Positions 45,127-54,050 of a stretch of DNA of 64,000 nucleotides are shown piece after piece; the first letter of the stretch is position 1; each line of letters opens with the position of its first letter. The stretch comes from JBAZHE01 sp964547855. Lineage in GTDB: Bacteria > Patescibacteriota > Patescibacteriia > Patescibacteriales > WJLG01. The stretch is taken from NCBI GenBank assembly GCA_964547855.1, contig CAZJPG010000004.1:1-64000 (forward strand), written 5' to 3'. The notes beneath the pieces were generated by a model. That model was not told the DNA's origin. It made no database searches and was given only the letters and a program-made list of their open reading frames with translations. A program made the translations under genes and the position numbers.

Positions 45127-47037
45127 GTGATTATGATAGATTTAAAAAAGGCCAATTTAGAACAGAAAAAACCGGTCAAAGATGAAGACGACGTAGAACT
45201 ACCTGAAAAGGAGAATGTGATGTATGTCGAGGAGTTAATCGAAGAGGAGCGGGCTTTTAGGCGTGGAGTTTTATCGATCATCGATCTGATCTCTCCGGCG
45301 GCCATGGAAGTCACCCCGGATCATATTCGCCTGGGCGGCAAATTCGTACGCACGCTTTTTATTATTGGTTATCCGAGATATATCAGTGTCGGGTGGTTCG
45401 CGCCAATAATAAATATGAATGAAGTCTTTGATGTATCTATGTTCTTCTACCCGGTCAAGACCTCTATAATATTGAAACAGCTTAAGAAAAAAGTCGGCGC
45501 CTTGGAAGCGCAGATCATCGGTGACGCCGAAAAAGGAGCTGCTCGCGATCCATTGGCCGAGACCGCTTTGAAAGATATTGAATATTTGCGCGATGCCTTG
45601 ACTCAGGGCATAGAGAAATTTTTTCAATTTTCTCTATACGTGAGCCTTTACGCCGATACCAAGGAAGACCTCGATAAATTTTCCGATCGAGTCGAGGATA
45701 TATTCGGTTCAAGATTGGTGTACTCGAAAAAAGTTTTCTTTCAATCGGAGCAAGGATTTAATTCTACAGTCCCATTGTGCAACGATGAATTGTACATAAC
45801 TTTCAACATGAATTCCTCTCCGGCAGCCTCGTCCTTTCCATTCATTTCGTCCGACCTAACCTCTGATCATGGTATTCTTTACGGAATAAATCGCCACAAT
45901 AATAGCTTGATATTGTTTGATCGCTTCTCTTTGCAGAATGCCAATACACTTGTCTTCGCTACTTCTGGTGCTGGTAAAAGTTACTGTATAAAATTAGAGA
46001 TATTACGTTCCCTTATGATGGGTGCTGACGTTATAGTCATTGATCCGGAATATGAGTATAAACATTTATGCGAATCCGTCGGTGGAACGTATATCAACAT
46101 TTCGCTATCCAGTGAAGAGAAGATAAATCCTTTCGATCTGCCTCGCTCCATGGGTGGCAAATCGAAACCGGGAGATATTATCCGCGGTGCCGTTATTACT
46201 GTTAAAGGTTTGGTGAAGTTGATGCTTGGCAGTCTTGATCATACCGAAGATTCGATCGTTGATCGCGCTTTATTGGAGACATATGCCAAGAAAGACATTA
46301 CTCCAGACGCCGATCTGTCCAATGTCGAGCCGCCGATAATGTCGGACTTTCAAGAGGTCTTAGAGGGTATCGAAGGCGGGTCTGATTTGGCGCAGAGATT
46401 AAAGAAATACACCGAAGGAACTTTCGCTGGTATTCTGAACTATCCGACTAATGTCAAAATGAACAATCAGCTCGTCTGTTTCTCGGTTCGCGACTTGGAG
46501 GACGAATTAAGACCTTTGGCTATTTATACTATAGTCAATTATATTTGGAATATAGTTCGTTCTGAGCTCAAGAAGAGGATATTGGTTATCGATGAGGCTT
46601 GGTGGTTGATGCAGAGCGAGGATAGTGCCAAGTTCATTTATGCGCTAGTCAAGCGTTGTCGTAAATATTATCTCGGTGTCACTACGATCACTCAAGACGT
46701 CAACGACTTTTTGTGTTCGCCTTATGGTCAAGCCATAGTCACCAACTCATCCTTGCAAATGTTGCTGAAGCAGTCTCCGGCCGCCATAGATCTGATTCAA
46801 AAGACCTTTGCTTTGACCGAGGGTGAGAAATATTTATTACTAGAATCCGGAGTCGGCGAAGGAATAATGTTTGCTGGCAATAAGCACGCTGCTATTAAAA
46901 TCGTCGCTTCTTATACGGAAGACCAGCTCATAACTACCGACCCCAGGCAGTTATTGGAGATCGAGGAAGCTAAGAAGGAGTTCGCCGCTTCACAGGACCA
47001 AGGAGAGGGTACACCGGTTTTGGATATGCCTATTTAA
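45127..47037 (+). CDS. virB4: VirB4-type secretion ATPase
   Basis: 636 residues. N-terminal domain (about 60-240) followed by the RecA-like motor: Walker A ATSGAGKS (Lys284), Walker B LVIDEAWW (Asp489, Glu490), and a late GVTTITQDVNDFL motif with the sensor Gln. VirB4 hexamers power pilus assembly and substrate transfer in type IV secretion. ATG 45133 is an alternative to the GTG at 45127. The neighbours (VirB6-like, PrgI, VirB8-like, DsbA-like) support an envelope-spanning transport or pilus apparatus. No relaxase or coupling protein is seen in the window, so DNA transfer is not shown. Confidence 0.94.
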   Translation: MIMIDLKKANLEQKKPVKDEDDVELPEKENVMYVEELIEEERAFRRGVLSIIDLISPAAMEVTPDHIRLGGKFVRTLFIIGYPRYISVGWFAPIINMNEVFDVSMFFYPVKTSIILKQLKKKVGALEAQIIGDAEKGAARDPLAETALKDIEYLRDALTQGIEKFFQFSLYVSLYADTKEDLDKFSDRVEDIFGSRLVYSKKVFFQSEQGFNSTVPLCNDELYITFNMNSSPAASSFPFISSDLTSDHGILYGINRHNNSLILFDRFSLQNANTLVFATSGAGKSYCIKLEILRSLMMGADVIVIDPEYEYKHLCESVGGTYINISLSSEEKINPFDLPRSMGGKSKPGDIIRGAVITVKGLVKLMLGSLDHTEDSIVDRALLETYAKKDITPDADLSNVEPPIMSDFQEVLEGIEGGSDLAQRLKKYTEGTFAGILNYPTNVKMNNQLVCFSVRDLEDELRPLAIYTIVNYIWNIVRSELKKRILVIDEAWWLMQSEDSAKFIYALVKRCRKYYLGVTTITQDVNDFLCSPYGQAIVTNSSLQMLLKQSPAAIDLIQKTFALTEGEKYLLLESGVGEGIMFAGNKHAAIKIVASYTEDQLITTDPRQLLEIEEAKKEFAASQDQGEGTPVLDMPI

Positions 47038-47072
47038 TTCGATAAAAGAATTAGAAATTAAAAGTTAAAAAT

Positions 47073-47717
47073 ATGGAAGAAAAAGAGAAGGATAGTAAAA
47101 AAGTCCTTATAGCGCTAATAATAATCGTCTTATTGTTGTTAGCCGCATTAGTTTGGTTCCTGTTCTTCTTTAAGTGGCCGAAGAAAGCCGAGACGACCCA
47201 GCAACCAAGCACCGAACAAACGACCCAACAAATCGATGTGGTCAATGATACGGTCGCCACTTCGGTAAAACAGCTTGAGATAGTTGTAGATAAAGACGCT
47301 CAAGCTCCTGATCAGAAAGACGTAGAGGAGACTAATCTGGAAAAGCTCGCTTCTTTGTTCGCTGAACGTCTCGGGAGTTATTCCAATCAGTCGGAATACG
47401 GGAATCTCGTTGACCTTAAAGTCTTCATGACCGAAAGCATGAGTGGTTGGGCCGATAGCTACATAGCCAAGGCTAAGGCTGAATCTAATTATGACGGCGT
47501 GTATCGCGGCGTCATGACTCGCGCCATATCGGCAGAGATATCCGATTTAAATGATTCCAGCGGCACGGCTAAAGCGGTGGTCCATACTCAAAAAGTAGAA
47601 TCTTCAGATGTGTCCGATAATGTAGTTTATTATGAGGACTTGTCGATCGGTTTTAAGAAAGAAGGACCGGTTTGGTTGGTGGACGATGCTAGATGGCTAG
47701 GCAAGAAGAGCAATTGA
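47073..47717 (+). CDS. membrane-anchored NTF2/VirB8-like protein
   Basis: 214 residues: short charged start, one strong membrane helix (about 11-33), a Gln/Thr-rich linker, then an extracellular alpha/beta domain (about 90-210) with three helices and a curved sheet pattern ending GPVWLVDDARWLG. That topology is typical of VirB8/NTF2-like domains, which bridge pieces of the secretion channel. The assignment rests on topology and context, not on a diagnostic motif. It ends 3 bp before the DsbA-like gene. Confidence 0.72.
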   Translation: MEEKEKDSKKVLIALIIIVLLLLAALVWFLFFFKWPKKAETTQQPSTEQTTQQIDVVNDTVATSVKQLEIVVDKDAQAPDQKDVEETNLEKLASLFAERLGSYSNQSEYGNLVDLKVFMTESMSGWADSYIAKAKAESNYDGVYRGVMTRAISAEISDLNDSSGTAKAVVHTQKVESSDVSDNVVYYEDLSIGFKKEGPVWLVDDARWLGKKSN

Positions 47718-47720
47718 TAG

Positions 47721-48464
47721 ATGTTTTTTATGAGTAAGGCCTCTAAACCAAAAAATAAATTTTTCAATAATTTGTTTGTGGTCGTGTCTATAGCGGCCTT
47801 GCTTGTTGTCATGGCTACGTTTTCTTTTTTGTTGAGACAGTTGCGATATCCTGTTGCCAAGGAACTGATCTCAGAATCATATTATTCGCCTAGCGTTCCA
47901 GTGAGAACGGAGACCGACGATCCGTTTATAACCAAGGGCGAGGCGGCTAAGGAATTATTACTTAGTCCAGTGGTAGATGGGCGCGATCCGCAGATCGGTC
48001 CGGACGATGCTAAGATCACAATAGTCGAATTCTCTGATTTTTCTTGTGATGTCTGTGCTCAACAAGAAGAGGTGATAAAGGAGGTCATGGAAAAATATAA
48101 GGACCAAATAAAGCTGGTTTGGAAGGATTTACCGGATGTCGATACTTTGTCATATGAGGCGGCCGTAGCCGCTCGTTGTGCTGGAGAACAAGGAAAATTT
48201 TGGCAAGTTCATGATTTTTTATTTTCTGATCCAGGAGCATTCTCCGCTTCTTTGTCTGACGTATCGGACAAGACCGGTTTGAACTCTTCTGATTTCTCGT
48301 CATGTTTTTCGTCTGGAAGGCATGATAGTGATATAAAAAGGAATATGGAAGAGGCTAGTGCCTTGCGCATTCCTGGTGTACCTTTCTTTTTTGTCGGCGA
48401 TCAGGAATATTTAGGCTCCATAGATAAGGAGGATTTAGAAAGAATTATAGAAAAGGGCCTTTAG
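47721..48464 (+). CDS. membrane-anchored DsbA-like thiol oxidoreductase, second copy
   Basis: 247 residues with one membrane helix (about 19-38) and a DsbA-type thioredoxin domain. The active site is CDVC (Cys109, Cys112) in IVEFSDFSCDVC, and the cis-Pro region is RIPGVPFFFVG. It differs from the copy at 17262-17924 (CPYC), so the redox properties may differ. As the last gene of the VirB-like operon it is well placed to oxidise Cys-rich exported proteins such as the giant protein encoded at 27971-36244. Confidence 0.9.
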   Translation: MFFMSKASKPKNKFFNNLFVVVSIAALLVVMATFSFLLRQLRYPVAKELISESYYSPSVPVRTETDDPFITKGEAAKELLLSPVVDGRDPQIGPDDAKITIVEFSDFSCDVCAQQEEVIKEVMEKYKDQIKLVWKDLPDVDTLSYEAAVAARCAGEQGKFWQVHDFLFSDPGAFSASLSDVSDKTGLNSSDFSSCFSSGRHDSDIKRNMEEASALRIPGVPFFFVGDQEYLGSIDKEDLERIIEKGL

Positions 48465-48483
48465 GGAGGAGGCCGCCATTATT

Positions 48484-49830
48484 ATGAGCGGTAAGATAAA
48501 AACAATATATACTTGCGGCAAATGCGGCGCCCAAACTCCAAAATGGAGCGGGCGCTGTTTGGAATGCGGCGCCTGGGGATCATTGACCGAAGAAATGGTC
48601 AGTGGGGATGATTTGAAAAAGGCACAGGACTCTAAGATCCCAGCCGCTTCGCTTATCGATTTGTCTAAAACTGAAAATTCCCATCTTTCCAGGCATAAAA
48701 CTGGTATCGGAGAGCTTGATCGTGTTTTGGGCGGTGGATTGGTCGCTGGCTCTTTAATCCTTTTGGGTGGTGAGCCGGGAATCGGTAAATCCACCATAGT
48801 CGCTCAAATCGCCGATCGTCTTTCTGGTGGGAAAGATAAGATAGTCTATGTTTCTGGCGAGGAATCGGCTGGACAAGTTAAGGGCAGACTTGAGCGTTTG
48901 AAGTGTGATTTGGGGCATATAGCTTTTATCTCTGAGACAAGTACGGAAAAGATTTGTTCTGCAGTCAGACAGGAGAGGCCTCTTTTGGCTATCATCGACT
49001 CTATACAGACGGTTTCCACTGCCGAAGTCGAGTCCGAGGCTGGTTCATTAGCGCAGATCAGGGCTTCGGCCGCAAAATTTTTGGAAGTGGCAAAAAAAGA
49101 CGGAATAGCAGTTTTAATGATCGGTCACATCACCAAGGATGGTCAGATCGCCGGACCAAAATCACTAGAGCACATCGTTGATGTCGTCATATATCTCGAA
49201 GCCGATACAGGCGGTGATTATCGCGTCTTGCGCGCGGCCAAGAATCGTTTTGGGTCGGTCAACGAGCTTGGCGTTTTTGAGATGACCGGCGAAGGATTGA
49301 AAGAAATAAAGAATCCATCCTTGATATTTTTAGATAAGGAATCGGAGAACATATCTGGCTCGGCTATAAGCTCGATAATGGAGGGGACTAGGCCGTTTTT
49401 GGTCAACATTCAGGCCCTGGTCACTAAAACGGTCTTCGGTTATCCGCAACGCAGATCTTCTGGCTTTGATTTGAATCGTTTGCAGGTTTTATCGGCCGTG
49501 TTAACCAAAAAGACGAAGTTTAATTTGACCAATCAAGATGTGATAATAAACGTGGTCGGTGGGCTTAAAGCTGCTGACCCGGCCATGGATTTGGCGGTTT
49601 GCCAGGCGATCATAACTTCCATTCTTAATCAAGCATCGAATAAGAAAACTTTAGTTTTGGGCGAGGTCGGTTTAGGGGGTGAAGTTAGAAACGTCGCGAA
49701 GCTCGAGGCCAGATTAAAAGAAGCTGCGTCCTTGGGGTTTGAACGAGCATTGATTCCTAATGTCGATGTTAAAGTCGATGGGTTGGAATTAAAGAAAATA
49801 AAGAACGTTTCGGAATTATTGGAAATTTGA
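48484..49830 (+). CDS. radA: DNA repair protein RadA
   Basis: 448 residues, standard length. A zinc finger (Cys11, Cys14, Cys25, Cys28) precedes the RecA-like ATPase with Walker A GGEPGIGKST (Lys102), the RadA-specific KNRFG motif, and a C-terminal Lon-type protease-like fold (about 345-448) without the protease dyad. RadA drives branch migration in recombination. A purine-rich GGGAGGAGG lies 11 bp or more upstream of the ATG. A promoter for the next gene overlaps its stop. Confidence 0.95.
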   Translation: MSGKIKTIYTCGKCGAQTPKWSGRCLECGAWGSLTEEMVSGDDLKKAQDSKIPAASLIDLSKTENSHLSRHKTGIGELDRVLGGGLVAGSLILLGGEPGIGKSTIVAQIADRLSGGKDKIVYVSGEESAGQVKGRLERLKCDLGHIAFISETSTEKICSAVRQERPLLAIIDSIQTVSTAEVESEAGSLAQIRASAAKFLEVAKKDGIAVLMIGHITKDGQIAGPKSLEHIVDVVIYLEADTGGDYRVLRAAKNRFGSVNELGVFEMTGEGLKEIKNPSLIFLDKESENISGSAISSIMEGTRPFLVNIQALVTKTVFGYPQRRSSGFDLNRLQVLSAVLTKKTKFNLTNQDVIINVVGGLKAADPAMDLAVCQAIITSILNQASNKKTLVLGEVGLGGEVRNVAKLEARLKEAASLGFERALIPNVDVKVDGLELKKIKNVSELLEI

Positions 49831-49855
49831 CAATAATATAAAATATTGGTATTAG
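49827..49855 (+). promoter_or_regulatory. promoter overlapping the radA stop
   Basis: TTGACA (49827-49832) contains the radA stop codon; 17 bp later is TATTAG (49850-49855), followed at once by TATAAT (49856-49861). Confidence 0.5.
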
Positions 49856-49901
49856 TATAATATCCATTAATGCTGTGCACCAACTTTGAAGGAGGTAAGT
49901 T

Positions 49902-50186
49902 TTGGACGTAAGGATACTTATTCCAAGAAACAGCGATGTGGCTAAAGCCGGTTTTCGCGGCCTATATTTTTTAAAGAAGGCCATGGTTCGCTGCCATTTT
50001 AATTTTCAGGAGCGCACATTGGAAGACGACCAGTTTCAAACCGAACTATTAGTCAGTCAGGGGACTGATAAAAAGTCGTGGCCGCCGCAGTTGTTCTTTG
50101 ACTTTCCAAATTGCAGCATGCTAGCTGATATGTTCGGTGTGGTGGTGAAAGTTGATGATATACAATTTTTGCCAACAATAGCCTAG
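49902..50186 (+). CDS. 94-residue soluble hypothetical protein
   Basis: TTG start behind AAGGAGG with ideal spacing. The product is a small soluble protein with mixed alpha/beta character (MDVRILIPRNSDVAKAG) and single Cys residues at two places. No family is recognised. It has its own promoter and terminator, so it is expressed independently of radA. Confidence 0.6.
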   Translation: MDVRILIPRNSDVAKAGFRGLYFLKKAMVRCHFNFQERTLEDDQFQTELLVSQGTDKKSWPPQLFFDFPNCSMLADMFGVVVKVDDIQFLPTIA

Positions 50187-50206
50187 TATTGGCTTATTTT
50201 ATGGTT

Positions 50207-50236
50207 CGGCTTTCTTTCTCTGGAAAGCCGTTTTTA
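50207..50236 (+). terminator. terminator of the 94-residue gene
   Basis: CGGCTTTC (50207-50214) pairs with GAAAGCCG (50223-50230), then T5. Confidence 0.75.
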
Positions 50237-50237
50237 T

Positions 50238-50266
50238 TTGACATAGACCTATATTTATGATATAAT
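50238..50266 (+). promoter_or_regulatory. perfect consensus promoter
   Basis: TTGACA (50238-50243), 17-bp spacer, TATAAT (50261-50266). Both hexamers are exact. It drives the 81-residue membrane protein. Confidence 0.85.
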
Positions 50267-50323
50267 ATAAATATAGAGAATAATGACAAAATAGAACCTT
50301 AAATAACCCTTAGGAGGTATTAC

Positions 50324-50569
50324 ATGTATGCTGTTGCGAATGCAGTACCAAGCCCAATGATGGGAAGAATGAAGAGACCTGCCATGGTGAAACGTGTGTT
50401 TGCTTTTTTTAAAAAAGCACTTAATAATTTCGCCAGAATCGTTGTCGGCATCGTCGCTTGTTGCGGCTTCTTCTATCTTCTCGGCATTGCTGTTCTTTCC
50501 CTTCCCAACACTGCCCCCGGCCTTCTTAATGGCTGGATCCATTTCCCGCTCCACATACTCGGCTTCTAA
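50324..50569 (+). CDS. 81-residue membrane protein
   Basis: ATG 50324 is preceded by TAGGAGG at good spacing. After a basic N-terminal part (MKRPAMVKRVFAFFKK) comes one long hydrophobic segment with a Cys pair (VACCGFFYLLGIAVL) and a short tail. Unknown function. The perfect promoter, strong ribosome site and strong terminator suggest high expression. Confidence 0.6.
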   Translation: MYAVANAVPSPMMGRMKRPAMVKRVFAFFKKALNNFARIVVGIVACCGFFYLLGIAVLSLPNTAPGLLNGWIHFPLHILGF

Positions 50570-50601
50570 GAAGCCATTAGCTCCCAAGCTAAAAATCAAA
50601 G

Positions 50602-50636
50602 CCCCGCCTTCCATTATGGACGGCGGGGATTTTTTA
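50602..50636 (+). terminator. strong terminator, shared position with the recG end
   Basis: CCCCGCC (50602-50608) pairs with GGCGGGG (50622-50628), with an inner TCCAT/ATGGA extension, then T6. It ends just before the stop of the convergent recG. Confidence 0.85.
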
Positions 50637-50645
50637 AAATCATCT

Positions 50646-52739
50646 TTATTCTAAATGTATCTCATTGCCAAGGCCTTCGATCTTTTCTTTTAGTAGTAAA
50701 TGTTTTTCTAGTTTTGGGTCTTGGTCTAATAATTTACTGGCTTCTTCTTGGGCTTGTTGCATTAGCTCGTAATCAAAAAGAGTGGCGACCTTGAATTCTG
50801 GGAAGCCTGATTGAGCCGTGCCGTAGATCTCTCCGGAGCCGCGGAATTTGAGGTCCATTTCCGACAAAGAAAAACCATCCGCATATTTTTCCATGACTGA
50901 CAATCTTCTTTTTTGTCCTTGGTCGTCGTCGCTGGTAAATAGAAAACAATATGATTGTTCGGCACCGCGTCCGACGCGGCCGCGAAATTGGTGGAGTTGG
51001 GCCAAGCCAAACCTCTCCGCCCCTTCTATCATCATGATCGTGGCATTGGGAACGTCTACGCCGACCTCGATGACGGAAGTTGAGATAAGTATTTTTGTCT
51101 TTCCTTCTAAAAATTCAGTCATTATCTTTTCTTTTTCGGCAGGTTTTAATTTGCCGTGCAACATGGCCGTCGGTATCTCTGGGAATATTTGTTTGTCTAG
51201 TTTTTCGTATTCGCTTTTGACCGCTTTAGCTCCAAAGAAGTCTGATTCTTCTATGAGGGGGCAAACGACAAAGGCTTGTCTTCCTTTTTTTATTTCTTGG
51301 CGAATAAAATCATAGGCAGCTTGGCGCTTGTCTTCGGCGACTAGTTTGGTCAAAATCGGTTTTCTGCCGCTTGGCATTTGTCTGATCAACGATACGTCGA
51401 GATCTCCGAATAGTATCAAAGCCAATGAGCGAGGTATTGGAGTTGCGGTCATGGATAAAAGATGAGGTTCTTTTTTGCTGCCGGATTTTGATAATAAGGT
51501 TTTTCTTTGCTCGACTCCGAAGCGGTGTTGTTCATCGATGACGGCTAGGGCTAATTTTTTGAATTTAACATCTTTTTGCACTAAGGCATGCGTACCGATG
51601 ATGATGTCTATTTCCCCGTTTTTTATAGTTTTGATAAGTTCTGCCCGCGACAATGATTTTTCCTCTTCTTTTAATTGATTGGAAAAATTGGAGTTAGTCA
51701 TTCGATAGCTATTGGTCAAAATAGCGATTTTGAGCGGAAAGTCTTTGAATAGACGGCAAATAGAATTGAAATGTTGTCGTGCTAATATTTCCGTTGGAGC
51801 CATCAATACGCCTTGAAAGCCGTTTAAAGCGACATTTAATAAAGCGAGTGCGGCCACCAATGTTTTGCCTGAACCTACGTCACCATTAAGGAGTCGTGAC
51901 ATTGGCATTCCTGTTTCCATTTCCTGTAGCATACGCCAAGCGGCCTTTTTTTGGTCGTCGGTAAGTTGAAATGGAAGAGAGGATACGAAGTCTTTGGTCT
52001 CTTTTTCTTTAAAGATGATCTTTTCCGCATTTGATTTGGCTCGTTGTCGTTTGAAAGATTGCGATCTTAGTTGAGCTAGAAAAATTTCGTCAAAGGCTAA
52101 ACGGCGGCGCGCTTGTGATGATTCGTCGAAATTCTTTGGGAAGTGTATTTTTTCTAGAGCCTCGTCTATTGGCAAGAGTCCTAATGCGCTAAGAGTGCCT
52201 GCCGGCAGAGTTTCTTTTAATTCTTTAGTAGCTGGCAGTATTTGCTTAATGAAAAAACGAAGCTGCTTTTGAGTCAGGTTTTCCGTAGTATGGTATATCG
52301 GTACTAAGCCTTGAGTGTGAGTAGGGGATAAGGTGCTTATTTTTTCATAAGCCGGTGAGACCATGGTCATAATCCCTCCCTCATCCTTAACTTCCCCAGC
52401 CAAAGACACTCTGTCTCCTGGCTTAAGATTTTTAGCGATAAACGGTTGATTGAACCAGATCACTTTAACTCCTTCCGTGTCATCTCTTACTAAGGCCTCG
52501 GTGATATACATTCGACGGCGATGGGCGCGGCGGTTGTTTATTAGTTCGAGTTCGCCGATGATGTTGGCTTTTTTGCCTGGCACTAAATCTTTTATTTTTA
52601 AGCTTTGAGAGAAGTCGTCATAACGAAAAGGCAAATGCCAAAGCAAGTCTTGGATGGTCTCAAGACCCAGAGTTTTAAGTGATTTGGCTATTTTAGGGCC
52701 GATCTTCGGCAACCCTGATAGTTTGGCGGAAAGTTCCAT
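50646..52739 (-). CDS. recG: ATP-dependent DNA helicase RecG
   Basis: About 697 residues. An N-terminal helix-hairpin-helix-like start (SGLPKIGPKIAKSL) leads into the wedge/OB domain, then the helicase core: Walker A NGDVGSGKT, DEQHRFG, the TAR-like SMTATPIPRSLAL, and motif VI with QFRGRVGRG. RecG reverses stalled forks and migrates branched DNA. The frame opens at TTG 52748; the ATG three codons later is preferred, since family proteins begin close to that point. No Shine-Dalgarno sequence at normal distance. Confidence 0.95.
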   Translation of the reverse strand: MELSAKLSGLPKIGPKIAKSLKTLGLETIQDLLWHLPFRYDDFSQSLKIKDLVPGKKANIIGELELINNRRAHRRRMYITEALVRDDTEGVKVIWFNQPFIAKNLKPGDRVSLAGEVKDEGGIMTMVSPAYEKISTLSPTHTQGLVPIYHTTENLTQKQLRFFIKQILPATKELKETLPAGTLSALGLLPIDEALEKIHFPKNFDESSQARRRLAFDEIFLAQLRSQSFKRQRAKSNAEKIIFKEKETKDFVSSLPFQLTDDQKKAAWRMLQEMETGMPMSRLLNGDVGSGKTLVAALALLNVALNGFQGVLMAPTEILARQHFNSICRLFKDFPLKIAILTNSYRMTNSNFSNQLKEEEKSLSRAELIKTIKNGEIDIIIGTHALVQKDVKFKKLALAVIDEQHRFGVEQRKTLLSKSGSKKEPHLLSMTATPIPRSLALILFGDLDVSLIRQMPSGRKPILTKLVAEDKRQAAYDFIRQEIKKGRQAFVVCPLIEESDFFGAKAVKSEYEKLDKQIFPEIPTAMLHGKLKPAEKEKIMTEFLEGKTKILISTSVIEVGVDVPNATIMMIEGAERFGLAQLHQFRGRVGRGAEQSYCFLFTSDDDQGQKRRLSVMEKYADGFSLSEMDLKFRGSGEIYGTAQSGFPEFKVATLFDYELMQQAQEEASKLLDQDPKLEKHLLLKEKIEGLGNEIHLE

Positions 52740-52775
52740 AATATCCAATTCTACCTTATTTTTTAAGGTTTTTCA

Positions 52776-52818
52776 ATAAAAAAATCCGCCCACAGAAGAT
52801 TCGACTTCTTGGCGGATT
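52776..52818 (-). terminator. terminator of the OMP-decarboxylase-like gene
   Basis: AATCCGCC (52783-52790) pairs with GGCGGATT (52811-52818); a T-run follows on the minus strand. Confidence 0.75.
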
Positions 52819-52830
52819 CATGAGACTTAT

Positions 52831-53700
52831 TCAATGTACGGGTGCATGCTTGGTGTTTTTACTGGCTGGGCTTATTTGATTCGATTCAGCATCGACTCTT
52901 TTTAGTCTGTCTTTTACTTGCAGGGCATGAGCTATCTCGACCATTATTCTGAAGACGTCTTTTTCGGTCGCATAGAGACCATTTTGGTTTACGATTGGTT
53001 TGTCGATCAGTAAATAGTCAGCCCCGTCTTTAATAGCATTGAACGGGGTTATTGTCCTTTGATGAACGCTAGGGGTTGCTTCGTCAGGAACTACATTGGT
53101 AGCGATCTTTAATATGCCATCAAAGGAGCTACTGTCATAGCTTTTTAATAAATAAGGCTTGCAGATTACGCCATCCAAGTTCGCTCTTTGAACGTAGCCG
53201 TTGAACGTGATCATTCTGCGATCGACGTCGCCGAAATTCGATGTCGCCAAAGAATGCTCCATGTGGGGCGGTATCGTCACTCCGAAAACGAGTGGTCGTG
53301 GCGAGCTGAAAATAGAATCTTCCGTGACATTGTGGTCGTCAGAAAATTTCTTTTCATTCTTGCTTATGGTTTCCATAAAAGCTTTCATCGAATTGTAGCC
53401 TGCGGAGCACTGTATGTTTACCATGGCTACCCCCGATGTCCTTAATTTTTCCGCGCAGGATATCATTTGTTGCGGCGGTAAGTTAAGGTTAAAATCCAAG
53501 AAAGCTTTGACGTTCTTATTCCTGAAGGTCATTAATATTAACTCCAAGGAATGGGATATTAGCATTGATGGGTTAATGCAGAAATATCCGGCCATATTAG
53601 AGATGGCTTCCAGTGTATTGTTTATCTCTTTAAGGGTGTTTAAGTGACGTATGTCTACTATTATTCTGTTTTTGACTCGCGCCCTTAAGGCTTCTTCCAT
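52831..53700 (-). CDS. orotidine-5'-phosphate decarboxylase-like protein lacking catalytic residues
   Basis: 289 residues with the TIM-barrel order of the OMP decarboxylase family: a first strand IIVDI, the second-strand segment FLDFNLNLPP where the family has FLDLKxHDIP, MVNIQCSAG where it has MVNVHxxGG, and DYLLIDKPI where it has DYIVVGRPI. The catalytic D-x-K-x-x-D is reduced to D69, N71 and L74, so the lysine and second aspartate are gone. It is unlikely to decarboxylate OMP and may bind a phosphate ligand in another role. The ATG follows TGGAGGT 5-6 bp upstream. The C-terminus carries a short unrelated tail. Confidence 0.72.
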   Translation of the reverse strand: MEEALRARVKNRIIVDIRHLNTLKEINNTLEAISNMAGYFCINPSMLISHSLELILMTFRNKNVKAFLDFNLNLPPQQMISCAEKLRTSGVAMVNIQCSAGYNSMKAFMETISKNEKKFSDDHNVTEDSIFSSPRPLVFGVTIPPHMEHSLATSNFGDVDRRMITFNGYVQRANLDGVICKPYLLKSYDSSSFDGILKIATNVVPDEATPSVHQRTITPFNAIKDGADYLLIDKPIVNQNGLYATEKDVFRIMVEIAHALQVKDRLKRVDAESNQISPASKNTKHAPVH

Positions 53701-53757
53701 AGTACCTCCAGTTACACAATTGATTGTTTTTTAATGATCATTTTTGATTTTCGTTTT

Positions 53758-53786
53758 AATTTAACATAAAACATTATTTTTAGCAA
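53758..53786 (-). promoter_or_regulatory. weak promoter of the OMP-decarboxylase-like gene
   Basis: On the minus strand TTGCTA (53781-53786) and TAAATT (53758-53763), 17-bp spacing. Confidence 0.35.
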
Positions 53787-53810
53787 GTTCTAGTGTTATT
53801 TTCGTAGCCT

Positions 53811-54050
53811 CTCGACCAAACTGGACGCCCAAAACAAAAACAGCCTTGCGGCCGTTTTGTTTGTGCGCCCAGTAGGAATCGAAGGGCGTAAAGCCCGTCT
53901 CCCCTGGAAGGACTTATTACCTATTTTTATTTTTTTGCATCTATTTTTGGTTTACGACTTTGCCTATTAGTAGTCTTCCTTTTAGTAGATTCTCAACCAA
54001 ACTGGACGCCCAAAACAAAAACAGCCTTGCGGCCGTTTTGTTTGTGCGCC
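53811..54050 (-). repeat. tandem repeat array at tRNA-Arg(CCG), 181-bp unit
   Basis: The block 53811-53870 recurs at 53992-54050 with one change, giving a 181-bp period. In tRNA orientation each unit holds the 3' end of tRNA-Arg from the T-loop on, a terminator-like hairpin, a variable core, and a conserved end GGGGAGACGGGCTTTACGCC that runs straight into the next T-loop sequence. Copy number is unknown because the array runs into the N gap. Confidence 0.85.

Noticed and set aside
45127..47037. Conjugative plasmid or ICE transfer module
   Set aside because: VirB4, VirB6-like and PrgI are present, but no relaxase, coupling protein or origin of transfer was seen in the window, so DNA transfer is not claimed.
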